Notes: generated by a model not told the origin, from the letters alone. DNA of 7,277 bases from JBBPYA01 sp038200385 (GCA_038200385.1 JBBPYA010000122.1:1-7277), one strand, 5' to 3'; numbered from the stretch's first letter, positions 1 through 6,475 are shown. Numbers and translations: made by a program.

Positions 1-336
1 ATGGCCGTCGGGCTGGGCACGGTGGCCTTCGATCTGACCCTCGCGATCATCGCGACCAGCCTGCTGCGGACCAGGCTCGATCCCCGGGCGTGGAAGGTGG
101 TGCACTGGTCGGCGTACGCCGCCTTGCCCCTGGCGGTGTTGCACGCCCTGACCGCAGGCACCGACCTGGGCACTGGTCTGCTGCGGTGGATCACGCTGGG
201 CTGTGCGGCCGCTGTGGTCGCCGCGGCGGGCTGGCGCTGGTCGCGGGCCAAGCGCCCCGAGATTCCGGCCGCGATCGGGACGGCGTACGACGACGGCCGG
301 CGTCGTGCCACCAGGACCCCGGCCCGGACCCGATGA
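1..336 (+). CDS. Ferric-reductase-like transmembrane cytochrome, C-terminal part (5' end probably outside the window)
   Basis: This is the C-terminal 111 residues of what looks like a ferric-reductase-like (FRD) heme-binding membrane protein. Three hydrophobic segments are visible at about residues 3-22, 33-53 and 64-80, followed by a basic cytoplasmic-looking tail. His35 and His48 lie 13 residues apart in the middle segment (WKVVHWSAYAALPLAVLH). Such a pair on one helix is typical of the bis-heme b ligation of this superfamily; the partner pair should lie on an earlier helix upstream. The family usually has five or six helices, so the in-frame ATG at base 1 is probably internal. No flavin or NAD(P)H-binding domain follows, so electrons must come from another protein. 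Its stop overlaps the start of the NuoF-like gene (ATGA), which suggests translational coupling and a shared complex. The family call is from memory of its patterns; the electron acceptor is unknown. Confidence 0.7.
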   Translation: MAVGLGTVAFDLTLAIIATSLLRTRLDPRAWKVVHWSAYAALPLAVLHALTAGTDLGTGLLRWITLGCAAAVVAAAGWRWSRAKRPEIPAAIGTAYDDGRRRATRTPARTR

Positions 337-1628
337 GCACGGCCACCGCGACCGGTTCCGGGCTGCGGCTGCTGCCACCGTCCCCAGTGGACCTGGCCGA
401 TCACGTGCGGCGGCACGGTCGGCAGCCCAGCGCGCAGCGGGTACTCGCGGAAGTCACCGATGCCGGCCTCACCGGCCGTGGCGGCGGGGCGTTCCCGCTC
501 GGCCGCAAGATCGCCGCCGTCCTGGCCGCGCCCGGGCGCCCGATCGTCGTCGGCAACGGCGCGGAGGGCGAGCCGGCCAGCGGCAAGGACCGGGCCCTAC
601 TTCTGGCCAACCCGCACCTGGTCCTCGACGGCCTGCAACTCGTGGCGGCCGCAACCGGGGCCGACGAGGCGCACCTGTCCGTGCGCCCCGACCCGGACGT
701 CCACCACCGGCTGACCGGCGCCCTCGCCGACCGTGGGCACGCCGGCGTGGACCTGCTCCCCGTAGAGCTCACGACCGCCGCGCCCGGATTCGTCAGCGGC
801 CAGGAGTCCGCGCTCCTGCGCCAGCTGGCCGGTGGCCCGGCCCTCCCGTCGTACCAGTCCGAGCGGGTGACGCTCCGCGGCCTGCGCGGCCGACCGACCC
901 TGGTCTCCAACGTGGAATCGCTGGCCCACCTGGCGCTGATCGCGCGGTACGGCGCCGACTGGTTCCGGTCGGAGGGAACCGCCCGGGAAGCGGGCACGAT
1001 GCTGGCCACCGTGTGGCCGGCCGCGGGGGCACCCTTCGTCGCCGAATACGCCATCGGCACGCCGCTGGCGGACGTGCTCGGGCCGCCCGCCGTCGGCACG
1101 TCGGCGGTGCTCATCGGCGGGTACCACGGGGTCTGGCTGCCCTCGGGCCTGGCGCGGACCCGCCGGCTGTCCGCGGGCGACCTGCGCCAGTACGGCGCCA
1201 CACCCGGTGCCGGGGTCGTCGCCGAACTCGCCACCGACCGGTGCGGGGTGGCCGAGACGGCGCGGCTCGTCGAGTACCTCGCTGCGGAGTCCGTCGGCCA
1301 GTGCGGGCCGTGCCTGAACGGGTTGCCCCGGATCGCCGGCGCCCTGCGTGCGCTCGCCGACGGCACGGCCGGGTCGGGCGTGCTCAAGGATCTGCGGCGC
1401 TGGAGCGGACTGGTGCAGGGCCGCGGGGCATGCGCGCATCCCGACGGGAGCGTGCGCCTGGTCGGCAGCGTGCTGTCGACATTCGAGCGCGAGATCGCGC
1501 TGCACCTGCGCGGCGGATGCAGCGCCACCGACCATCGACCGTTCCTCCCGGTCGGCGGGGGCCTGGCGGCTCTGGATCGACGACCACTCCTGCCGCCGGC
1601 GGCGGTCCGGGGCCGGCGGTCGGCGTGA
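333..1628 (+). CDS. NuoF-like flavin/iron-sulfur oxidoreductase subunit (Complex I 51-kDa family)
   Basis: 431 residues, close to the roughly 445 of classical NuoF. The N-terminal half has the glycine-rich FMN/NADH loop GRGGGAFPLGRK (residues 48-59) and NGAEGEPASGKDR (75-87), matching the conserved GRGGxGFP and NADExEPGTFKDR blocks. An SLBB-type fold is expected around 240-310. The C-terminal iron-sulfur region has ESVGQCGPCLNG (319-330; Cys324, Cys327) and Cys367 in GACAHPDG. This matches the N3-cluster spacing of NuoF, except that the first ligand cysteine is Val321. By family analogy it would take electrons from NAD(P)H through FMN and a cluster. The ATG at 333 is chosen because it overlaps the upstream stop and the protein then starts just before family-like sequence. 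Upstream sequence in the same frame lies inside the cytochrome gene. The stop overlaps the ferredoxin GTG. No other Nuo subunits are nearby, so this is not part of a Complex I operon. The NADH specificity is inferred. Confidence 0.88.
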   Translation: MSTATATGSGLRLLPPSPVDLADHVRRHGRQPSAQRVLAEVTDAGLTGRGGGAFPLGRKIAAVLAAPGRPIVVGNGAEGEPASGKDRALLLANPHLVLDGLQLVAAATGADEAHLSVRPDPDVHHRLTGALADRGHAGVDLLPVELTTAAPGFVSGQESALLRQLAGGPALPSYQSERVTLRGLRGRPTLVSNVESLAHLALIARYGADWFRSEGTAREAGTMLATVWPAAGAPFVAEYAIGTPLADVLGPPAVGTSAVLIGGYHGVWLPSGLARTRRLSAGDLRQYGATPGAGVVAELATDRCGVAETARLVEYLAAESVGQCGPCLNGLPRIAGALRALADGTAGSGVLKDLRRWSGLVQGRGACAHPDGSVRLVGSVLSTFEREIALHLRGGCSATDHRPFLPVGGGLAALDRRPLLPPAAVRGRRSA

Positions 1629-1831
1629 CCAGCCGGCTGCGGGTGGACCCGACCTCGTGCCGCGGGGACGGCGTGTGCGCCGTCCTGCTCCCCGAACTCG
1701 TGGCACTGGACGAGTGGGGCTACCCCCTGCTGTCCGATCGCCCCGTGCCGGCGGAGTTGCAGCGGGCCGCCCGCAAGGCCGCCGCGTCCTGCCCGACGCT
1801 CGCCCTGCGGCTGGTTCCCGACGGCGGCTGA
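1625..1831 (+). CDS. Small three-cysteine ferredoxin, probably [3Fe-4S]
   Basis: 68 residues, starting at a GTG that overlaps the stop of the NuoF-like gene (GTGA). The sequence begins RVDPTSCRGDGVC and ends with SCPTLALRL. The only cysteines are Cys12, Cys18 and Cys56, the last followed by Pro. This C-x5-C ... C-P arrangement is the usual pattern of single-cluster [3Fe-4S] ferredoxins of actinobacteria, many of which serve cytochromes P450 or oxidoreductases. A fourth ligand is absent, which argues against a [4Fe-4S] cluster. Position and coupling suggest it shuttles electrons between the NuoF-like subunit and the membrane cytochrome. No P450 is visible in the window. The start is firm because little room exists between the overlap and the first cluster motif. 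The partner assignment is inference. Confidence 0.88.
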   Translation: MTSRLRVDPTSCRGDGVCAVLLPELVALDEWGYPLLSDRPVPAELQRAARKAAASCPTLALRLVPDGG

Positions 1832-1845
1832 CCGGGCGTGCCCGG
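1832..1845 (+). terminator. Short GC hairpin right after the ferredoxin stop, possible weak terminator
   Basis: Directly after the TGA a perfect 5-bp stem CCGGG / CCCGG encloses the loop CGTG. There is no T-tract. A second, bulged hairpin (ACAGGAAC / GTTCTGT, 1859-1883) lies 13 bp further on. Together they could end the redox operon before the glycosyltransferase operon, but in DNA this GC-rich such stems arise easily. The rest of the 86-bp gap (1832-1917) shows no convincing -35/-10 pair. Confidence 0.25.
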
Positions 1846-1917
1846 GGATCCAGCGCGCACAGGAACTCCACAGCCGGTTCTGTCCCGGCGTACAGGTTGG
1901 GACCGCACCGTCGGGTC

Positions 1918-3240
1918 ATGACGATCAGTCCACCGGGCTATGAGCTGCCGCAGCTGCCGGCTGTGCCGCCGCCGGACGGCCGACGACCCGCGGTCGTCGG
2001 TACCGCGGGCCGACCCGATCGCGTCCCCCGCGCCGCCTCCGCCGGCGGCGTGGACGTGGCGACGTTCGACCTCGTCATCCCGGTACACAACGAGCACGTC
2101 GACCTCGAGCCCTGCGTACGCCGGGTGCACGACTACCTCACGACGTCGTTCCCCTTCCCGTTCCGGATCACGGTGGCCGACAACGCCAGTACGGACGGCA
2201 CCGTCGACATCGCCCGCGCGCTGGCCGCCGAGCTGCCCGGAATCCGGGTCCTGCATCTGGACCAGAAGGGCCGCGGCCGGGCGCTGCGGGCCGCCTGGTC
2301 CACCTCCGACGCCCCCGTGCTCGGCTACCTCGACGTCGACCTGTCCACCGACCTGGCGGCGCTGCTGCCACTGGTGGCCGCGCTGGTCTCCGGGCATTCC
2401 GACCTCGCAATCGGGACCCGGCTCTCGCCGTCGGCCCGGGTCGTGCGCGGGCCCAAGCGCGAGTTGATCTCGCGCTGCTACAACCTCATCCTGCGCAGCA
2501 CGCTGGCTGCCCGGTTCAGCGATGCGCAGTGCGGGTTCAAGGCGATCCGGCGCGACGCCGCCGAGCAGCTGCTGCCACTCGTCGAGGACATGGGTTGGTT
2601 CTTCGACACCGAACTCCTCGTGCTGGCCGAGGCGGCCGGCATGCGGATCCACGAGGTACCTGTGGACTGGGTGGACGACCCGGACAGCCGGGTGGACATC
2701 GTGTCCACCGCACGGGCGGACCTGCTCGGCGTCTGGCGGCTGGGCCGCGCGCTGGCGTCGAACCGGCTGGCGCTGCCGGTGCGTACGCCGCCGGCAGCCG
2801 CCGCCCGAGCGGATGCCGGCTGGCGCACGCTACTCGGTCAACTCGTCCGGTTCGCTCTCATCGGCGGTGCGAGCACCGCCGCATACCTGCTGCTTTTCCT
2901 GTTGCTGCGCAACGGGATCGGCGCTCAAGCGGCGAATGGCATCGCCCTGCTGACCACCGCAGTCGCCAACACGGCGGCCAACCGACGGTTCACGTTCGGG
3001 TTGCGCGGCCGGCGCCACCGGGCCCGCCACCAGGTGCAGGGTCTGCTGGTCTTCGCGCTCGGCCTGGCGCTGACCAGCGGCGCGCTGACCGTCCTGCAGC
3101 TGCTCAGCCCCGGCGCGGAGCGGGTTACCGAGGTGGTCGTCCTGGTGGCGGCGAACCTCGCCGCCACCCTGCTGCGCTTCCTGCTCTTCCGCGGTTGGAT
3201 CTTCGCTGCGCACACCGACCCGAAGGGGCCCGTCCGATGA
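1918..3240 (+). CDS. GT2 polyprenyl-phosphate glycosyltransferase fused to a GtrA-like membrane domain
   Basis: 440 residues. After a Pro/Arg-rich N-terminal stretch (1-48) comes a GT2 catalytic domain (about 50-290) like dolichyl/bactoprenyl-phosphate hexose transferases. It has LVIPVHNE (52-59), nucleotide-binding Asp88 in DNASTDGT, the metal-binding D-x-D at Asp139/Asp141 in DVDLSTD, and DAQCGFKA (202-209). These enzymes load a sugar from a nucleotide donor onto a lipid phosphate at the inner membrane face. From about residue 305 to 435 follows a GtrA-type domain with four hydrophobic segments, starting LVRFALIGGAS and containing ANTAANRRFTF. GtrA proteins are thought to flip the sugar-lipid across the membrane. 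The ATG at 1918 is the only plausible start, since no ribosome binding site is clear; GTG codons at 2050 or 2056 would remove the low-complexity leader. The stop overlaps the next start (ATGA). Sugar and final acceptor cannot be told from sequence. Confidence 0.88.
   Translation: MTISPPGYELPQLPAVPPPDGRRPAVVGTAGRPDRVPRAASAGGVDVATFDLVIPVHNEHVDLEPCVRRVHDYLTTSFPFPFRITVADNASTDGTVDIARALAAELPGIRVLHLDQKGRGRALRAAWSTSDAPVLGYLDVDLSTDLAALLPLVAALVSGHSDLAIGTRLSPSARVVRGPKRELISRCYNLILRSTLAARFSDAQCGFKAIRRDAAEQLLPLVEDMGWFFDTELLVLAEAAGMRIHEVPVDWVDDPDSRVDIVSTARADLLGVWRLGRALASNRLALPVRTPPAAAARADAGWRTLLGQLVRFALIGGASTAAYLLLFLLLRNGIGAQAANGIALLTTAVANTAANRRFTFGLRGRRHRARHQVQGLLVFALGLALTSGALTVLQLLSPGAERVTEVVVLVAANLAATLLRFLLFRGWIFAAHTDPKGPVR
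3222..3228 (+). promoter_or_regulatory. Ribosome binding site for the GT39 gene
   Basis: GAAGGGG lies 8 nt before the ATG at 3237, inside the last codons of the upstream glycosyltransferase. It supports the overlapping start and independent or coupled translation of the second gene. Confidence 0.6.
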
Positions 3241-5309
3241 CCGCCGTACTAGATCGTCCGGCGTACGACGATCCGTCTCAGCCCATCCCACCGGAGCGCT
3301 CCCGCGTCCGGCGGTTCCTTCGCGGTCCCGACCGCGACCCGTTCTGGATCCGGCCCGCGCTGCTGACCTTGCTCGTCGCGACCGCCGTCCTGTACCTGTG
3401 GGGCGTCGTCGGCGCGGGCTTCGTCAACTCCTACTACTCCGCGGCCGCGCAGGCCGGCTCGGTGAGTTGGAAGGCGTTCTTCTTCGGCTCGTTCGACGCC
3501 TCGAACGCGATCACCGTGGACAAGCCGCCGGCTTCGCTGTGGCTGATGGCGCTGTCGGTCCGGGTTTTCGGGCTGAACTCGTTCGCGATCCTGCTGCCGC
3601 AGGCGCTGTGCGGTGTGGCATCGGTGGGCGTCCTGTACGCCGCCGTCCGGCGGGCCGCCGCCGGCCCGGTCGCCGGCCTGTTGGCCGGTCTGGTGCTGGC
3701 GCTGATGCCGGTGGCCACCCTGATGTTCCGCTACAACAACCCGGACGCCCTGCTCGTGCTGCTCATGGTGGCGGCGGCCTGGGCGCTGCAACGGGCGTTG
3801 GGCGACGGGCGGACCCGCTGGCTGCTGCTGGCAGGGGCATTCATCGGGTTCGGCTTCCTGGCCAAGCAGTTGCAGGTCCTGCTCGTCGTGCCCGGGCTGG
3901 CAGCGGCGTACCTCGTGGCCGGTCCGCCCCGCCTGCTGAAGCGGATCGGTCAGCTGCTCCTCGCCGGGCTGGCGATGGTGGTCGCGGCCGGCTGGTGGGT
4001 GGCGATCGTCGAGCTGATGCCCGCCTCGGCCCGCCCCTACATCGGCGGTTCCCAGACGAACAGCGTGCTGGAACTGACGCTGGGCTACAACGGGCTCGGC
4101 CGGCTGAACGGCGCGGAGACCGGCAGTGTCGGCGGAACGTTCGGGTGGGGTGCTACCGGGCTCGGCCGGTTGTTCGCCGGCGCGATGGGTGGCCAGGCCA
4201 GCTGGCTGCTGCCGGCCGCGATGGCGCTCGCGCTGGCCGGGCTCTGGGCGCGCGGGCGGGCTCCCAGAACGGACCCGGCGCGGGCGGCAGTCGTGCTGTG
4301 GGCGGGCTGGCTCGTGGTGACGTGGATCGTGTTCAGCCTGATGGGCGGGATCTTCCACGAGTACTACACGGTGGCACTGGCGCCGGCCATCGGCGCCCTG
4401 GTCGGGATCGGCGCGGTGCTGTTGTGGCGGGCCCGGTCCCGGCTGTGGTCCCGCCTCGTGCTGGCAGCCGTGATCGCGGGATCGGCGGTGTGGGGATTCG
4501 TCCTGCTGACCCGGGCCACCGGCTACCTGCCCGGACTCCGCTACGTCGTGCTCCTGGGCGGCGTGCTCGCCGCCCTCGTGCTGATCTGGTCACACGCGGT
4601 CCCGCGGGTCGTCGCGGGACTGGTGGCGCTGGTGGGCCTGGCCGCGCTCCTGGCCGGACCGACGGCGTACTCGCTGGTCACTGCGGGCACGGTCTACCGG
4701 GGATCGATCGTCATCGCCGGTCCGGCCACCAACACCTTCCACTTCTTCGGTCGGGTGCTGGGACCGTCCGTCGGCAGCAAGAGCACCCTGGGCCTTCCGC
4801 CCCCCGGAGGGGTGCCCGGTCCGGTGCAGAGCCCCCAGCGCCCGTTTCCCCCGTCGTCCTTCGGGACCGGGACCGGGACCGGGAACGGCGCAACGGCGCG
4901 ACCGGGCGCGTTCGGCAGCTTGCCGCCGGCGCCCAGGCCGAGCACCGGCGGAGGCGGTCTGCTGTTCTCCAGCGAGCCCGGCGCGAACGTCCTCGATCTG
5001 TTGAACGCCGACGCGTCGTCGTACGACTGGGTGGTCGCCTCCGTCGGTGCGAACAATGCGGCCGGCTACCAGCTCTCGACCGGGCATCCGGCGCTGGCGC
5101 TGGGCGGGTTCAACGGCAGCGACCCCTCGCCCACCCTCGCGCAGTTCCAGCAGTGGGTGGCGCGGGGCCGCATCCACTACTTCGCGAGCGGCTCCATTGG
5201 CGCGTCCAGCAGCGGCAGCAACGACAGCCAGCTGATCCGGACCTGGGTGATGGAGAACTTCACCGCGATCCGGGTCGACAACGTCACGCTGTACGACCTG
5301 ACGCAGTGA
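3237..5309 (+). CDS. GT39/ArnT-like (GT-C fold) membrane glycosyltransferase
   Basis: 690 residues. After a short cytoplasmic leader, the first membrane helix spans about 39-60, and roughly ten or more hydrophobic segments follow up to about residue 500. Family-typical blocks are NSYYSAAAQAGSVSWKAFFFG (first outer loop), TVDKPPASLW (93-102, with Asp95), MFRYNNPDALL (163-173), GGSQTNSVLELTLGYNGLGRL and FHEYYTVALAPA. These match the large actinobacterial/Bacillus YkcB-like group. The C-terminal part (about 500-690) is probably extracytoplasmic: a Pro/Gly/Ser/Thr-rich linker (about 520-580), then a compact domain (LFSSEPGANVLDLLNADASSYDWVVASVG ...). The enzyme would transfer sugar from the polyprenyl carrier made and flipped by the upstream fusion protein onto an envelope acceptor. 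The usual Asp-Glu pair of the first GT-C loop is replaced by Asn-Ser here. The ATG overlaps the upstream stop, and the gene ends 24 bp from the convergent DUF1990 gene. Acceptor (glycopolymer, lipid or protein) is unknown. Confidence 0.88.
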   Translation: MTAVLDRPAYDDPSQPIPPERSRVRRFLRGPDRDPFWIRPALLTLLVATAVLYLWGVVGAGFVNSYYSAAAQAGSVSWKAFFFGSFDASNAITVDKPPASLWLMALSVRVFGLNSFAILLPQALCGVASVGVLYAAVRRAAAGPVAGLLAGLVLALMPVATLMFRYNNPDALLVLLMVAAAWALQRALGDGRTRWLLLAGAFIGFGFLAKQLQVLLVVPGLAAAYLVAGPPRLLKRIGQLLLAGLAMVVAAGWWVAIVELMPASARPYIGGSQTNSVLELTLGYNGLGRLNGAETGSVGGTFGWGATGLGRLFAGAMGGQASWLLPAAMALALAGLWARGRAPRTDPARAAVVLWAGWLVVTWIVFSLMGGIFHEYYTVALAPAIGALVGIGAVLLWRARSRLWSRLVLAAVIAGSAVWGFVLLTRATGYLPGLRYVVLLGGVLAALVLIWSHAVPRVVAGLVALVGLAALLAGPTAYSLVTAGTVYRGSIVIAGPATNTFHFFGRVLGPSVGSKSTLGLPPPGGVPGPVQSPQRPFPPSSFGTGTGTGNGATARPGAFGSLPPAPRPSTGGGGLLFSSEPGANVLDLLNADASSYDWVVASVGANNAAGYQLSTGHPALALGGFNGSDPSPTLAQFQQWVARGRIHYFASGSIGASSSGSNDSQLIRTWVMENFTAIRVDNVTLYDLTQ
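4863..4883 (+). repeat. Hexanucleotide repeat GGGACC x3.5 in the GT39 linker
   Basis: Three perfect GGGACC units plus a half unit, read as Gly-Thr repeats (from residue 543) in the flexible linker of the GT39 enzyme. Because the unit is 6 bp, slippage would change linker length without shifting the frame. Confidence 0.8.
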
Positions 5310-5313
5310 GCGG

Positions 5314-5333
5314 GGTCCGGCCCCGGCCGGACC
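5314..5333. terminator. Bidirectional hairpin between convergent genes
   Basis: A perfect 8-bp inverted repeat GGTCCGGC / GCCGGACC encloses a CCCG loop. It nearly fills the 24-bp space between the stop of the GT39 gene (+ strand) and the stop of the DUF1990 gene (- strand). The stem could extend by one G-T and one G-C pair into the DUF1990 stop codon. There is no T-tract on either side, as is common for actinobacterial terminators. Position and symmetry suggest it serves both genes. Confidence 0.6.
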
Positions 5334-5945
5334 TCAGCGCGCCGCGCGGGTGGCCTCGGCGATGCCGGCCAGGTAGGTCCGGGCGGCGCGCGCCTGCACC
5401 AGCGCCGTGATCGGGCCGCCCAGCCGGGTGAGCCAGTGGTTGGGCCGGGAGAACACGACGATCCTGGCCCGCACGACGCCGGCGGCGTCCCGCTCGACGA
5501 GGAACGCCTCCTCGCCGCGGACCGGGTGCTCGGACAGGCTGCCGTAGGCGAAGCCGGCCCGGTCCTCGGACTCCGCGCGGTAGACCACCCGGCAGGCGGC
5601 GCGCACCCAGACCGGACCCAGCCGGATCGCCTGCACGACGGTCGCGCCGACGTCGGGGACCACGTCATCCGGCACGAGCAGGATGCCGCGGTGGCGTTGC
5701 GCCGCCCAGCTGTCCACCGCGGCTGCCGCCCGGTCGAACGTCGCCGGGCCGTGCCCGAGATGGCGCTGGTAGCGCCGGATCCGGTACCCGGCGGGGGGAT
5801 TCGCGTCGGTGCCGCCGACCCCGTCGTACGCCGGCTGCTCGGCTCTGGCCCGTTCCAGCGCAGCGGCTAGCTGGTCGGCCCCGGGCCGGCGGAGGGAGAA
5901 CACGACCTCGATACTGACAGCCGTGCTGGGTTCACTGGTTCTCAT
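5334..5945 (-). CDS. DUF1990 (UPF0548) family protein
   Basis: 203 residues if started at the ATG at 5945, of unknown biochemical function. Typical family blocks, in order, are PAGYRIRRYQRHLGHGPATFDRAA (51-74), the Trp80 region, VGATVVQAIRLGPVWVRAACRVVY (99-122), FAYGSLSEHPVRGEEAF (132-148) and VFSRPNHWLTRLGGPITALVQ (164-184). No signal peptide or membrane helix is seen, so it is probably cytoplasmic. The start is uncertain. The ATG at 5945 overlaps the divergent YbaK-like gene by 23 bp and has only a weak GGCGG ahead of it. A GTG at 5903 (189 residues) would leave a 19-bp gap and begins right at FSLRRPGADQL, where family similarity starts. Its operon partners, if any, are not in the window on this strand. 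I assign no function beyond the family name. Confidence 0.87.
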   Translation of the reverse strand: MRTSEPSTAVSIEVVFSLRRPGADQLAAALERARAEQPAYDGVGGTDANPPAGYRIRRYQRHLGHGPATFDRAAAAVDSWAAQRHRGILLVPDDVVPDVGATVVQAIRLGPVWVRAACRVVYRAESEDRAGFAYGSLSEHPVRGEEAFLVERDAAGVVRARIVVFSRPNHWLTRLGGPITALVQARAARTYLAGIAEATRAAR

Positions 5946-6456
5946 TGCCGCCGCCGACCGCCCCGACCTCCTTGCCGCGCCGGTCGCCGCCGCGCTGGCG
6001 GCCTGGCCGCGGGGCGGTGACGTACGGGTGGCCGAGATCGACCCGGAGGTCGCGGACACCGCGGCGTTCTGCGAGCGGTACGGCGTTGCGCCCGCTGACT
6101 CGGCCAACTGCGTGGTCGTGGCGGGGCGGCGCGGCGGTGAGACCCGGCTCGCAGCGTGCGTGGTGCTGGCGACCGATCGCGCCGACGTCAACGGCGTCGT
6201 ACGCCGGGAGTTGGACGCCCGCAAGGCGTCCTTCGCGCCGATGGACCTAGCGACGGGGGAGTCGGGCATGGAGTACGGCGGCATCACGCCGATCGGGCTG
6301 CCCGCCGACTGGCCGGTCCTGGTCGACGCCGCGGTCGTCGGAGCCGGCGACGTGGTGATCGGCAGCGGGCTGCGACGCAGCAAGCTGGTGCTGCCCGGTG
6401 CCGCGCTCGCCGAGCTGCCCGGGGCACGGGTGCTGCCGCTTGCCCTCGGCGGCTGA
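5923..6456 (+). CDS. YbaK/EbsC-type aminoacyl-tRNA deacylase-like protein
   Basis: 177 residues starting at GTG 5923. The fold family includes the editing domain of prolyl-tRNA synthetase and free-standing YbaK/EbsC proteins, which hydrolyse mischarged tRNA. Recognisable blocks are VAEIDPEVADTAAFCERYGV (36-55), SANCVVVAGRRGGETRLAACVVLA (60-83), DVNGVVRRELDARKASFA (88-105) and MEYGGITPIGLP (116-127). The last is the conserved glycine/proline substrate loop. The lysine that in canonical YbaK sits in the S-x-K-T-L-x-V strand is Asn62 here, although Lys101 is kept. GTG 5923 is preferred because homologs begin close to the LGSL segment and no other ATG/GTG/TTG fits. The purine-rich GGAGGGAG at 5891-5898 is too distant (about 24 nt) to be its ribosome site. 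It lies head-to-head with DUF1990 and 48 bp before alkB. Which tRNA it edits, if any, cannot be told. Confidence 0.85.
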   Translation: MLGSLVLIAAADRPDLLAAPVAAALAAWPRGGDVRVAEIDPEVADTAAFCERYGVAPADSANCVVVAGRRGGETRLAACVVLATDRADVNGVVRRELDARKASFAPMDLATGESGMEYGGITPIGLPADWPVLVDAAVVGAGDVVIGSGLRRSKLVLPGAALAELPGARVLPLALGG

Positions 6457-6475
6457 GCCCCGGCCTGCTGGCCGT

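Noticed and set aside
1859..1883. Bulged inverted repeat ACAGGAAC / GTTCTGT, considered as operator or ECF sigma promoter (GGAAC)
   Set aside because: The stem is imperfect, no fitting -10 for an ECF sigma factor follows GGAAC at 16-17 bp, and one occurrence cannot support an operator.
597..1919. Long open reading frame on the minus strand opposite the NuoF-like gene
   Set aside because: Its product is Arg/Pro/Gly-rich and low in complexity with no recognisable domain. It is antisense to a clear NuoF-like gene and is typical of GC-rich shadow frames.
1720..2652. Minus-strand frame across the ferredoxin and glycosyltransferase genes
   Set aside because: It spans two well-supported genes and the gap between them, and its composition is shadow-like.
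3249..4358. Long open reading frame on the minus strand opposite the GT39 gene
   Set aside because: The translation is dominated by Gln, His, Arg and Pro, as expected from reading a membrane-protein gene backwards. There is no domain and no ribosome site.
5891..5898. GGAGGGAG on the plus strand as ribosome site for the YbaK-like gene
   Set aside because: It is about 24 nt from GTG 5923, and no ATG, GTG or TTG in frame lies closer. It falls within DUF1990 coding sequence.
5966..5973. Perfect AAGGAGGT on the minus strand upstream of DUF1990
   Set aside because: It lies 20 nt from the ATG at 5945, with no start codon at proper distance. The bases encode Asp-Leu-Leu in the YbaK-like gene, so the match is probably chance.
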